A DNA stretch of 53,383 nt from the NCBI GenBank assembly GCA_025355165.1, contig JANYAD010000119.1, positions 1 to 53,383 of the forward strand. The letters are read 5' to 3'. The position numbers were made by a program, and so were the translations under genes. Within the stretch, counting starts at the first letter, position 1, and every line of letters starts with the position of its first letter. Positions 34,702 to 43,177 of the stretch are shown here, one piece after another. The notes under the pieces were generated by a model. It saw nothing but the letters and a program-made list of their open reading frames with translations. It was not told the origin of the DNA and searched no databases. Origin of the DNA: Gammaproteobacteria bacterium (GTDB taxonomy: Bacteria; Pseudomonadota; Gammaproteobacteria; Steroidobacterales; Steroidobacteraceae).

Positions 34702-36690
34702 ATGAACCTTAAGCAGATCCAAGGCGTTGGCGTGACCGCAGCGGCGACTTTCATTCTGGCCGCCTTTTGGACGGCGCCCGTTTGGGCCGCCCCCGCCCGG
34801 GCACCCTCGGCGAAGCCAGCGCCTGCAAAACCGTTGGCGCCCCCAGCCGGCGGCGATATCCCTGCGGACTTTGGGGTCATCACGGAGGCGAACGACTACA
34901 TCAAGCGCGACGTGATGATCCCCATGCGCGACGGGGTAAAACTGCATACGGTCATTGTCATTCCGAAAGGCGCGACTCGCGCACCCATGATTCTCGATCG
35001 CACTCCCTACAATGCCAGCAAGTTCACCTCCAGCACCGAGAGTCCGCGCCGCGCTCTGATATTGCCCCTAAGCTACGGGGAATTGTCTGACGCCGGCTAC
35101 ATCATCGTCGCCCAAGATGTGCGCGGGAAATACAAATCCGAAGGCGACTACGTAATGAATCGCCCTCTGTCCGGGGATTTGAACCACACGCCGGTCGATC
35201 ATTCCACGGATGCTTGGGACAGCATCGATTGGCTGGTAAAAAACGTCCCGGAATCCAATGGCAAAGTTGGCACCATGGGCACGAGTTATGACGGATTTAC
35301 GGTGCTTATGAGTCTGGTGAACCCGCATCCGGCGTTGAAGGCCGCAGCGCCCTTCAACCCAATGGTGGATCCTTGGATGGGTGATGATTGGTTTCACAAC
35401 GGTGCGCTGCGCCAAACCTACGCCGATTACATTTTCGAGCAGACGGCGGACAAGTCATCGGAAAATAAGTGGATAGCGCCGCGCTACGACGCCTACGGGA
35501 CCTGGCTGGCTATTGGGTCGGCGGGCACGCTGGGCAAAGATCTGGGCATGGATCAACTGCCATTTTGGCAGCGCCTCATCCAGCATACTGCCTACGATCA
35601 CTATTGGAGCGCGCAGGCAGTGGATAAGATCCTCGCCGCGCGTCCCCTAACCGTTCCCACCCTGTATGTTCACAGTCAGTGGGACCAGGAAGACATTTAC
35701 GGCGCGCCCGCGACGTTCGCCGCTACGCGCGCGCAAGCCGGCGTCGGACGGGACAACTCCTATCTGGTGATCGGGCCGTGGAGGCACGGCGGCGGCAACG
35801 GCGACGGCTCGTCTTTGGGGGCGATCAAATTCGATGGCGATACCGGCCGCTGGTTCAGGGTGCACGTGCTGCTGCCATTCTTCGACTCCCATCTCAAAGA
35901 CGGCGCGCCTAAAGCGGATATCGCGACCGTGACTGCCTTCGAGACCGGGGCCAATGAATGGCGCCGTTACGATCAATGGCCTCAATCCTGTGCGAGCGGC
36001 TGCCCTCACAAGTCCGAAGCGTTGTATTTGACTGCCGGTGCCGCGCTATCGTTCGAGAGACCACCGGCTGCGGCGGCAGCGTACGATGAGTACATTTCGG
36101 ATCCGGCGAAGCCCGTCACCTACCGTACTCGTCCGATCCGACCCACTTATGCGTCCGATTCTACCTGGGGCCGCTGGCTGGTTGACGACCAGCGATTTGC
36201 ATCGGATCGTAGCGACGTGCTCACCTACACTTCGGAGGTTTTAACCGCACCGGTGCGAATCGCGGGCCAGCCGGTAGCACACCTGTTTGCCTCCACCAGC
36301 GGAACCGATAGCGACTGGGTGGTGAAGCTAATCGATGTGTACCCGGACGAGGTACCCGGCAAAGTGGAAATGGGAAGTTATCAGCTGCCCATTGCAATGG
36401 ACATCCTGCGGGGACGCTACCGCGATGACCCCGCCAATCCTTCGGCGATTCCCGCCGGTAAGATCGTGGGCTACATGCTCAAATTGCCCAACGCCGATCA
36501 TGTGTTCCTGAAGGGACACCGGATCATGGTGCAGGTGCAGTCGAGTTGGTTCCCGCTCTACGACCGCAACCCACAGACCTACGTGTCGAATATTTTCTTC
36601 GCCAAGCCCGCAGACTATGTGAAGGCGACGCAGCGCGTGTTTCACAAACCGGACGCGGCGAGCTACATCGATCTGCCGGTCACGCCATGA
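34702..36690 (+). CDS. CocE/NonD-family (X-Pro dipeptidyl-peptidase S15-type) hydrolase
   Basis: 662 residues. A signal peptide (cleavage near VWAAP, about residue 30) is followed by the alpha/beta-hydrolase domain. The nucleophile Ser195 lies in GTSYDGF, with the likely Asp in WDQEDIYG and His in WRHGGGNG. A C-terminal jelly-roll domain (about residue 430 on; RSDVLTYTSEVLTAPVRIAG, VKLIDVYPDE) is typical of CocE-type esterases/amidases. An AAGGGA site precedes the ATG. It probably hydrolyses esters or amides in the periplasm. The MHS transporter 41 bases downstream may import the product. Confidence 0.9.
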   Translation: MNLKQIQGVGVTAAATFILAAFWTAPVWAAPARAPSAKPAPAKPLAPPAGGDIPADFGVITEANDYIKRDVMIPMRDGVKLHTVIVIPKGATRAPMILDRTPYNASKFTSSTESPRRALILPLSYGELSDAGYIIVAQDVRGKYKSEGDYVMNRPLSGDLNHTPVDHSTDAWDSIDWLVKNVPESNGKVGTMGTSYDGFTVLMSLVNPHPALKAAAPFNPMVDPWMGDDWFHNGALRQTYADYIFEQTADKSSENKWIAPRYDAYGTWLAIGSAGTLGKDLGMDQLPFWQRLIQHTAYDHYWSAQAVDKILAARPLTVPTLYVHSQWDQEDIYGAPATFAATRAQAGVGRDNSYLVIGPWRHGGGNGDGSSLGAIKFDGDTGRWFRVHVLLPFFDSHLKDGAPKADIATVTAFETGANEWRRYDQWPQSCASGCPHKSEALYLTAGAALSFERPPAAAAAYDEYISDPAKPVTYRTRPIRPTYASDSTWGRWLVDDQRFASDRSDVLTYTSEVLTAPVRIAGQPVAHLFASTSGTDSDWVVKLIDVYPDEVPGKVEMGSYQLPIAMDILRGRYRDDPANPSAIPAGKIVGYMLKLPNADHVFLKGHRIMVQVQSSWFPLYDRNPQTYVSNIFFAKPADYVKATQRVFHKPDAASYIDLPVTP

Positions 36691-36731
36691 CCAGGTAGCG
36701 AAAGCGCATCAGCAACACCGCACAAATTCGA

Positions 36732-37994
36732 TTGCCGGCGCGGCATGTGGCCGCGGTGGCCATGGGCAACGCAATCGAATTTTACGACTTCGTCACCTAT
36801 GCATTCTTCGCGGCGCAAATCGGCCGCACTTTCTTCCCCTCCGATTCCCCCGGTACCAGTTTGCTCGCCTCCCTCGCGACTTTCGGCGCGGGATTTTTAA
36901 CCCGGCCGCTGGGTGCATTTGTGCTGGGCCGCATCGGCGATCGTGTCGGCCGAAAGCCGGCCATGCTTACCTCATTCACTTTGATTGGTGTGGGCGTGAT
37001 CGGTTTGCCGTTGATACCCTCCTATGCTTCCATCGGCATGATCGCGCCCATTCTCGCGGTCGGGTTCAGGCTCATCCAAGGCTTTGCGCTTGGCGGCGAG
37101 GTGGGACCCAGCACGGCGTTTCTGATGGAAGCGGCGCCACCGCTGCGACGCGGGTTGTACATCTCCCTGCAAGCCATGAGCGCGGATGCGGCGGTGATGG
37201 TGGCCGGGCTGGTTGGGCTCGCCCTGGCGAGCTCCTTGGACGCAGCAGCCCTCGAGAGCTGGGGATGGCGTGTCGCCCTGCTGGCGGGCGCGGTGATCAT
37301 TCCGTTTGGCTTGATGATGCGGCGCACGCTTGGCGAAACATTGGAACCGCTGCACGCGGCTGAAAATGTACCGACATTGCGCAACTACGGTCGCGTGGCG
37401 GTGGCGGGATTGGCACTGCTGGCGGCAGCCACCACGACCAATTACTTGCTCAGTTACATGACCACCTATGCGAATTCGACACTCGGCATGCCCGCCCGCA
37501 CCGCCCTTGGCGCCACTGCCGTAGTCGGCCTCTGCGGGGTCATCTGCGATCCGATCGGGGGTTGGCTCTCGGACCGCTTCGGCCGCAAGCCGATCATGAT
37601 CATTCCTTGGGGTTGCCTGGCGCTCGCTGTTTTTCCGTGTTTTGCACTGCTGGAGCGGGAGCGCAGCGGTACGGCGCTGTATGTCGCTTGCCTGGTGCTG
37701 GCGTGCGCGTCGACCCTTTCAACCTCGACGTCTCTGGTGGCCATCACCGAAGCCCTGCCGCACCGGGTGCGCTCCGCCGCACTCGGCATTTTGTATGCCG
37801 TGGCGATTTCCATCTTCGGCGGCTCCACCCAGTTCATCGTTGCCTGGGTCACGCGTCTCACCGGCAATCCGCTGACGCCCGCGTGGTACATGCTCGGCGG
37901 CGTAATAGTGGGCCTGCTGGCACTGGTCGTCATGCCGGAGACCGCGCCCGTCAAAGTGGAGCCCCACTTTAGGCCAATCGAGCCGACTGAGTAG
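36732..37994 (+). CDS. MFS transporter, MHS family
   Basis: 420 residues with 12 membrane segments. The MHS hallmark GNAIEFYDFVTYAFFAAQIG is near the N-terminus (about residues 12-31), with GRIGDRVGRKPAML and RLIQGFALGGEVGPSTAFL. No ATG is available: the frame begins after a stop at 36696 and the best start is TTG at 36732 (GTG at 36747 is another), both without a clear ribosome binding site. Probably co-transcribed with the CocE-type hydrolase. Substrate unknown. Confidence 0.85.
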   Translation: MPARHVAAVAMGNAIEFYDFVTYAFFAAQIGRTFFPSDSPGTSLLASLATFGAGFLTRPLGAFVLGRIGDRVGRKPAMLTSFTLIGVGVIGLPLIPSYASIGMIAPILAVGFRLIQGFALGGEVGPSTAFLMEAAPPLRRGLYISLQAMSADAAVMVAGLVGLALASSLDAAALESWGWRVALLAGAVIIPFGLMMRRTLGETLEPLHAAENVPTLRNYGRVAVAGLALLAAATTTNYLLSYMTTYANSTLGMPARTALGATAVVGLCGVICDPIGGWLSDRFGRKPIMIIPWGCLALAVFPCFALLERERSGTALYVACLVLACASTLSTSTSLVAITEALPHRVRSAALGILYAVAISIFGGSTQFIVAWVTRLTGNPLTPAWYMLGGVIVGLLALVVMPETAPVKVEPHFRPIEPTE

Positions 37995-37996
37995 GT

Positions 37997-38017
37997 CAGC
38001 CCGAACTGTCCGGGCTG
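37997..38017. terminator. Bidirectional hairpin between convergent genes
   Basis: CAGCCCG (37997-38003) and CGGGCTG (38011-38017) form a perfect seven-base stem with a seven-base loop, placed between the transporter stop (37994) and the convergent enoyl-CoA hydratase stop (38030). There is no strong T tract, so the terminator role rests on position and stem. Confidence 0.45.
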
Positions 38018-38029
38018 CATTGCGAGCTA

Positions 38030-38836
38030 TTAGAGATTGCGCCAGGAGGGAGGGCGTTTGGCAAAAAATGCGTCAATGCCTTCGCCGGCATCTTCGAACT
38101 GCAGATTGCGAGCCATGGCGCGGGCCGCAATCGCGTAGGCAGAGTCAAGCCCCGAGTCGAGTTGCTCGTAAAAAGCCTTTTTCCCGACAGCAATGACGGC
38201 GCCGCTGCGTGCCAAGATCCGATCTGTAAATCGCCGAATCTCATTATCGAGATTCTCGGCGGCAACGACGCGGTTCACCAGCCCCCACTGAAGTGCCGTA
38301 GCGGCGTCGATTACATCACCTGTCAGCAACATTTCCATCGAATGTTTACGGCCGATGTTCCTCGCCACGCCGACGGCAGGCGTTGAACAAAACACCCCGA
38401 TATTGATGCCCGGCAATGCGAATTTCGCGGACTCATCCGCAACTGCTAAGTCGCACATGGAAACAAGCTGGCACCCGGCGGCCGTCGCGATGCCGTGTAC
38501 GCGCGCGATCACCGGCTGCGGGAGCCGCGTAATCGTGAGCATCAGCCGATTGCATGAGTCGAATAGCTCGGCAAGACGAGCCGCATCGTTTTTGAGAAGC
38601 CGGATTTCCTCAAGGTCATGACCGGCGCAGAATCCCCGCCCCTCGCCGCGAAGCACGATCACTTGGATCGAGGAATCCTCTGCGATCTCATCGAGGGTAG
38701 CTTGCAGCGCCGAAATCATGGCCAACGACAGCGGATTGAAGTGTGCGCCGCGATTCAGCGACAGCGCAATCGCGGCCCCATCGCGCTGCCGCGTAACATA
38801 CGGCTCGATATTCTCGTTCGCCGGCTTCGCACTCAT
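38030..38836 (-). CDS. Enoyl-CoA hydratase/isomerase family protein
   Basis: 268 residues from the ATG at 38836 (38854 is another option); the longer open frame upstream lacks the family pattern. The crotonase fold shows the oxyanion-hole segment GRGFCAGHDLEE and HGIATAAGCQLVSMCDLAVAD. In classic hydratases a Glu stands where this has Gln (AAGCQL), as in ECHDC3-type proteins, so simple hydratase activity is doubtful. C-terminal AFFAKRPPSWRNL is typical of the subgroup. Confidence 0.87.
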   Translation of the reverse strand: MSAKPANENIEPYVTRQRDGAAIALSLNRGAHFNPLSLAMISALQATLDEIAEDSSIQVIVLRGEGRGFCAGHDLEEIRLLKNDAARLAELFDSCNRLMLTITRLPQPVIARVHGIATAAGCQLVSMCDLAVADESAKFALPGINIGVFCSTPAVGVARNIGRKHSMEMLLTGDVIDAATALQWGLVNRVVAAENLDNEIRRFTDRILARSGAVIAVGKKAFYEQLDSGLDSAYAIAARAMARNLQFEDAGEGIDAFFAKRPPSWRNL

Positions 38837-38986
38837 GGTACTGCACGTCCGCATTTCGAGGCTGGCGGCCACCCTATCACAACCTGAGCATTGAAAAAGT
38901 CGCAGCAAAAATATCCCCAAACGGTAGTGTGGGGATGCTTCAGCCGCCCTATCGTCCCTTGTCAAAGGGCAGTGATTGGAGACAAC

Positions 38987-39565
38987 GTGGTAAAAGGCCG
39001 AGATAGCGGAATGCCGCCGGTGGAGTTATGGGAGAGTTTTTTTGGCTCGCCCGCGGATATTTTTGACGCGCTGGGATGTCACACGGTGCACGGCGATGCA
39101 GTGGAATTCGGCTGTGGATACGGCACCTTCACGGTCGCTTTGGCTCCGCGGGTATCGGGCAGCCTTTATGCACTGGACATCGATCCGACCATGGTCAGCG
39201 CCACCGCCGCACGTGCGGAACAGATGGGAATGGTAAATATTAAATCAGAACAGCGCGACTTCGTGAGCGCGGGGAGCGGTCGACTCGATGGGTCGGTGAG
39301 CTTGGTCATGTTGTTCAACATTTTGCATATCGAAGAGCCGCTCGATCTACTTTGCGAGACTCACCGGATCCTTCGCGGGGACGGTGTTGCAGCCGTGATC
39401 CATTGGAAGCACGATATTGAAACACCACGCGGACCGCCCCTTGCCATTCGCCCGCCCCCGCAACTGTGCCGAGAATGGGCTGAGCGCACTGGATTTCGCT
39501 GCCGGCGCCTGGTACATCAGCTCCCCGGCTATCCGTGGCACTGGGCAATGTTGCTGCAGCGCTAG
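38987..39565 (+). CDS. Class I SAM-dependent methyltransferase
   Basis: 192 residues from a GTG at 38987 with a GGAG site six bases before it; a longer reading from a TTG at 38891 has no such site. The SAM motif is AVEFGCGYGTFTVAL, followed by the acidic LDIDPTM and the post-motif segment VSLVMLFNILHIEEPLDLL. The C-terminus is short. Substrate is unknown; the shape is like small-molecule methyltransferases. It faces away from the enoyl-CoA hydratase gene. Confidence 0.8.
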   Translation: MVKGRDSGMPPVELWESFFGSPADIFDALGCHTVHGDAVEFGCGYGTFTVALAPRVSGSLYALDIDPTMVSATAARAEQMGMVNIKSEQRDFVSAGSGRLDGSVSLVMLFNILHIEEPLDLLCETHRILRGDGVAAVIHWKHDIETPRGPPLAIRPPPQLCREWAERTGFRCRRLVHQLPGYPWHWAMLLQR

Positions 39566-39753
39566 GCAGCTGCGCAGCTCGCTTGAACGCGCCTGCACGT
39601 CACACTTTGACAAGGATTTCTAGGCAGCGCGGCTCCCGTTTACGATGCTAGGAATCTGGCCTCATGAGCAAGCGCACCCCTAGTCGAATTTCAGGTCGCT
39701 GCTTCGTGGTGGCCTAGACAGCTTGCCCCTTAGGGAATGAAGGAGAAATGACA

Positions 39754-39798
39754 GTGAGAAAGGCGTTCGCAATCCAACTGCGGGGAGTCTGCGCATGA
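39754..39798 (+). CDS. Possible leader ORF of the glutathione transferase gene
   Basis: AGGAG at 39741-39745 is eight bases before a GTG (39754) that opens a 14-codon frame; an ATG at 39748 would give 16 residues (MTVRKAFAIQLRGVCA) but is only two bases from the site. The TGA overlaps the GST start codon (ATGA at 39795-39798). This looks like a translationally coupled leader peptide. No regulatory motif such as repeated codons is evident, so the evidence is position only. Confidence 0.3.
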   Translation: MRKAFAIQLRGVCA

Positions 39799-40481
39799 CC
39801 CCCACCATCACGGCCTTTGCACGGTCGCCCGATCGCGGCAGAGGACTGGCGCGTGACCTACGCGTTCGCTGGGCGCTGGGCGAGGTGGGCCAGCCATACG
39901 AGGTTCGCCTTGTTTCCATGAGTGAGATGAAGCAACCCGCGCATCTTGCGCTCCATCCTTTCGGGCAGATCCCGACTTATGAAGAAGGCGATCTCGCCCT
40001 GTTCGAGTCCGGGGCGATCGTGTTGCACATCGCGGAGCGTCATGCCGGCCTGCTGCCAGAGGAAATGAATGCCAGGGCGCGCTCGATTGCATGGATGTTT
40101 GCGGCGCTTAACACGGTGGAGCCACCTCTCGTGGAGCGTGGAATGGCCATGCTCCTGGAGCGCGACAAGACTTGGTACGAGCAGCGCCAGCCTTTTCTCG
40201 AGGATCGCGCCCGTAGACGGCTGGGCGAACTTTCCAATCGCCTTGGCGAGGCCGAATGGCTCGAAGGTGCATTCAACGCAGGAGACCTTCTGATGGTGGC
40301 GGTGCTCTTCAGATCGAAGGGATCGGGAATTCTGGAGGAATATCCGAACCTGTCCGCCTATGTCGCTCGCGGCGAAGCGCGGCCCGCCTTCAAGCGGGCT
40401 TTCAACGCCCAATTGGCAGTGTTCACTGGCGAGCCGCCCGTTGCTAACAACAGTGAGCGGCCACTACCGCGAGCACCTTGA
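39795..40481 (+). CDS. Glutathione S-transferase family protein
   Basis: 228 residues. The N-terminal thioredoxin-like domain has the glutathione-binding pattern FGQIPTYEEGDLALFESGAI (about residues 56-75) and the C-terminal helical domain includes WLEGAFNAGDLLMVAVL, a variant of the conserved capping box. A GGGGAG site lies seven bases before the ATG. Such enzymes conjugate or reduce electrophiles with glutathione. The substrate is unknown. Confidence 0.9.
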   Translation: MTPTITAFARSPDRGRGLARDLRVRWALGEVGQPYEVRLVSMSEMKQPAHLALHPFGQIPTYEEGDLALFESGAIVLHIAERHAGLLPEEMNARARSIAWMFAALNTVEPPLVERGMAMLLERDKTWYEQRQPFLEDRARRRLGELSNRLGEAEWLEGAFNAGDLLMVAVLFRSKGSGILEEYPNLSAYVARGEARPAFKRAFNAQLAVFTGEPPVANNSERPLPRAP

Positions 40482-40700
40482 GGTACTAAGGCCTGTTACG
40501 CCAAGGCGCAAAGTACGGCCCGGACCCGGCCCCAAATCTGGTCACTGAAGTAGAGGCGGCCACCCCAGTTGAGCTGCGCAAAATTCTCAGGGTGACTCGT
40601 GAGAGGCCCGATTGTCATCCTACTGACAGAGAAAACCTACATGCCGATCGGATTATTCTGATGTGCAAACGGGACTAAGTTAAATAGCCTAAAGCCGGAC

Positions 40701-40725
40701 TTCTCCACCGCTCGGCGGAGGAGAA
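40701..40725. other. Strong hairpin between GST and DUF2934 genes
   Basis: TTCTCC/GGAGAA (six pairs), an A-A mismatch, CCGC/GCGG (four pairs) and a TCG loop. It is 28 bases before the DUF2934 gene and 220 bases after the GST stop. It may be a terminator remnant or a structured 5' leader. No T tract follows. Confidence 0.45.
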
Positions 40726-40753
40726 TTAAACACCTCGGCACAAGGGGCACGTT

Positions 40754-40993
40754 ATGCCGCAAGCAGCCTATCCATTGATAGACGTTGACAGCCCTCTGGC
40801 CGCACAACCCCGGGGCGCAAGGTTGGTTAATCCGCTTCGATTTGTCGAACTTCGCGTCCGCATGAAGTCCCGACATGAACTCACGGCGGAAATCGCCTAT
40901 TACCGGGCGCAGCGGCGCGGCTTTGTGCCCGGTCATGAGGTGGCAGATTGGCTCGCTGCGGAGTCTGAACTCGACAGCCAGGGCAGCCCTTAA
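40754..40993 (+). CDS. DUF2934-like small protein
   Basis: 79 residues. The second half reads IAYYRAQRRGFVPGHEVADWLAAESEL, which fits the short DUF2934 pattern (Arg-x-Tyr, a Gly turn, then D-W-x-x-A-E). These small cytoplasmic proteins have no known function and often lie among stress genes. AAGGGG precedes the ATG. It converges on the DUF6496 gene. Confidence 0.6.
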   Translation: MPQAAYPLIDVDSPLAAQPRGARLVNPLRFVELRVRMKSRHELTAEIAYYRAQRRGFVPGHEVADWLAAESELDSQGSP

Positions 40994-41004
40994 AAGCGGG
41001 CGCG

Positions 41005-41193
41005 CTATTTACCGGGCTTCTTCTTTGGTACTTTCTTACCCGCACGACGTGCTTCAGAAAGCCCGATGGCGATGGCTTGCTTGCGACTTTTCACCGTTTT
41101 ACCTGAGCGCCCACTCTTAAGCGTGCCCTCCTTGCGTTCGTGCATCGCCTTTTTAACCGTCGTTCCGGCCGCCTTGCTGTATTTTCGCGCCAT
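41005..41193 (-). CDS. DUF6496-like small Lys/Arg-rich protein
   Basis: 62 residues, very basic. KSGRSGKTVKSRKQAIAIGL and SEARRAGKKVPKKK match a conserved small family (DUF6496) seen in many soil bacteria. The charge suggests nucleic acid binding, but no activity is known. It is transcribed away from the DUF2934 gene's end and lies 42 bases after the SDR gene stop in the opposite sense of coordinates, in the same direction as the SDR and hemerythrin genes. Confidence 0.7.
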   Translation of the reverse strand: MARKYSKAAGTTVKKAMHERKEGTLKSGRSGKTVKSRKQAIAIGLSEARRAGKKVPKKKPGK

Positions 41194-41235
41194 GGTTTTC
41201 TCCGCATTGAATAATAGGAATTCCTGCCGCCGCGA

Positions 41236-42240
41236 TCAGGGCTGGCCCTGCCCACCGGCGGCCCCATACACGTGCCCCGTCGTAAAGCTCGCATCGCTGG
41301 CGGCTAGCTGAACGTAGATAGAGGCGAGCTCAACAGGCTGTCCTGGACGGCCAAAAACCGTGGTGCTGCCGAATTGCTTGTACTTCTGTACCGAAGCACC
41401 GCCGCTGATTTGTAGCGGAGTCCAAATTGGACCCGGCGCCACCCCATTGACACGGATCCCTCGCGGACCCAATTGCTTGGCCAGCGACTTGACGTAATTC
41501 ATCGTCGCCGCCTTGGTTTGGGCATAGTCATACAACTCGGCGGAAGGGTCATAGGCTTGTTCTGAGGTGGTACCGATAATGCAGGAGCCCTCGCTCAAGT
41601 GGGGCAGCGCGGCCTTGATGATGTAGAACGGAGCGTAGATGTTGGTCTTCATCGTCGCATCGAAATCTTCATCCGTGATATCGAGGATCGAGGACTTCGA
41701 TTGCTGGCGGCCGGCGTTGTTTACCACGATGTCAAGACCCCCAAGCTTCTTAACCGCCTCTTCTACCAGTCGCTGGCAGAAAGCGCGATCTCGTAAATCC
41801 CCGGGAATCGCAACGCCAATCCTGCCGGCATCCTTAATCAGCTGAATTACCTCCCGAGCGTCCGGCTCTTCTGCGGGAAGATAATTGATCGCCACATCCG
41901 CACCCTCTCGCGCATAGGCGATGGCGGCTGCGCGCCCCATTCCAGAATCCCCGCCGGTGATCAATGCTTTTCTGCCTGTTAACCGGCCCGAGCCTTTGTA
42001 GCTCGTTTCTCCGTGATCCGGCTTTGGGGTCATCTTGCCGGCAAGGCCCGGCCAGGCCTGCGTCTGTTCTTGAAACGGAGGCTTGGGGTACTTCGAGCGA
42101 GGGTCGTCTTTCATCACCGATGCTCCGCCCGTGCCGGTGGCGGGGGACGATGTTTGAGCGATGGCAGAACCGCTGGCCGCGGAGGCCAAACCGATTCCCA
42201 CCAAGCCCACGGCCTGACGGCGTGATACAGGTTGATCCAT
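41236..42240 (-). CDS. SDR oxidoreductase with Tat signal
   Basis: 334 residues from the ATG at 42240, four bases after the hemerythrin gene. A twin-arginine signal SRRQAVGLVGIG (residues 6-17) is followed by an Ala/Ser-rich cleavage region. The Rossmann domain has ITGGDSGMGRAAAIAYA, NNAGRQQ, the catalytic Ser in TTSEQAY and YAQTK (YxxxK). This group of SDRs is related to stress-type glucose/aldehyde dehydrogenases such as YhxD/YdaD. Tat export of a NAD(P) enzyme is known in some cases because the cofactor can be loaded before export. Confidence 0.85.
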   Translation of the reverse strand: MDQPVSRRQAVGLVGIGLASAASGSAIAQTSSPATGTGGASVMKDDPRSKYPKPPFQEQTQAWPGLAGKMTPKPDHGETSYKGSGRLTGRKALITGGDSGMGRAAAIAYAREGADVAINYLPAEEPDAREVIQLIKDAGRIGVAIPGDLRDRAFCQRLVEEAVKKLGGLDIVVNNAGRQQSKSSILDITDEDFDATMKTNIYAPFYIIKAALPHLSEGSCIIGTTSEQAYDPSAELYDYAQTKAATMNYVKSLAKQLGPRGIRVNGVAPGPIWTPLQISGGASVQKYKQFGSTTVFGRPGQPVELASIYVQLAASDASFTTGHVYGAAGGQGQP

Positions 42241-42244
42241 GAGG

Positions 42245-42811
42245 TCACCCCGCCGCTCGTCGGGATGGCACAGTCGCCTCGATGCCCATATAACGGGAAA
42301 ACTGCTCATCGTAGCGCTGCGTTAGTTTGGCTTGGGCATCTTTTGGCAGCTTTGATTTCAAATCCAGGAACCAGTTGCTTTCTTCCTCATACACATGATG
42401 AGCGACCGCGCCTTCGATGTGTTTGAGCTTGTCCAAGAACTCCTGACTTATGGGCGGCAAATCCTCGAGCAGGCCCATTTGCAATTTCGCGCCCGATTGC
42501 TCGGTATAGGCCATGGTGGCGTGACCCTTCTCATCCGCCTGCGCCAACGCCGGATACAGCGCGACTTCTTCGGCAATCGAATGGCCGGTCAGCAGCGTGG
42601 CAAGCGCCTTCAGCGCTTTGATCCGAGAAGCCGAATCGGTGGTGTTCTTGACTGTGGCGAACGCGGATTCAATTTGCACATGATGGTCCAACACGGCTGA
42701 GAGCCAGTCGCCGGGCGTTGCAACGGCTCGTGCCTTAGCGCGGGCTTCGGCGCGCGCCGTGTCACTTTCAGGCGGTGTAACCGCTGCGACAACTTTATCG
42801 AAAATCGACAT
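42245..42811 (-). CDS. Hemerythrin-domain protein
   Basis: 188 residues. Candidate iron ligands of the HHE fold are H43/H44 (LDHHVQIES), H77 with E81/E82 (GHSIAEEVALYP), H138/H139 (AVAHHVYEEE) and E142. Hemerythrin-like proteins bind a di-iron centre and have been linked to oxygen, nitric oxide or oxidative stress. It is the first gene of a likely operon with the SDR and possibly the DUF6496 gene. Confidence 0.88.
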   Translation of the reverse strand: MSIFDKVVAAVTPPESDTARAEARAKARAVATPGDWLSAVLDHHVQIESAFATVKNTTDSASRIKALKALATLLTGHSIAEEVALYPALAQADEKGHATMAYTEQSGAKLQMGLLEDLPPISQEFLDKLKHIEGAVAHHVYEEESNWFLDLKSKLPKDAQAKLTQRYDEQFSRYMGIEATVPSRRAAG

Positions 42812-42976
42812 GAAAATTCTCCTTGATGGTGCTATTCAGAGAGCACGCTTGGACGTGCTGAAAGTTTTCTTAATGTGTTCGATGGTTGCGTCAGCCATCG
42901 AGCTGGCGCGTGTTCACGCGCGGCGCGTTGAGCGCCGCCCCGTCATGACATACATCTGGCGTATCGGCCCGCATCG

Positions 42977-43177
42977 TTATACAAAGCGCCGCGGAGCGCC
43001 CGGGGCCATAGGGTCCAACAGAGGTGCGGATGGATCGTTGCCGAGTTGATCGGGTCGACCTGCGAGCCGCGGCATGCTGCCTCCCCTGGCACTCGATCCC
43101 TTGAACGAAAATGCAAGTATCAGCAACCCAACAAAGGATCCGCCGATGATCCACATTGGCACTAACGCACTCATCAT
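42977..43177 (-). CDS. Small single-helix membrane protein
   Basis: 66 residues from the tandem ATG codons at 43177. An excellent ribosome binding site (AGGAGGGAGGA) lies upstream, which is why this frame is preferred over a longer overlapping one. One membrane helix spans about residues 6-26, followed by a Gly/Pro-rich tail. Function unknown. It is upstream of, and in the same direction as, the hemerythrin-SDR genes with a 165-base gap. Confidence 0.55.
   Translation of the reverse strand: MMSALVPMWIIGGSFVGLLILAFSFKGSSARGGSMPRLAGRPDQLGNDPSAPLLDPMAPGAPRRFV

Noticed and set aside
38891-38986. Longer N-terminus for the 38987 methyltransferase
   Set aside because: The TTG start has no ribosome binding site and the extra 32 residues do not look like part of the fold.
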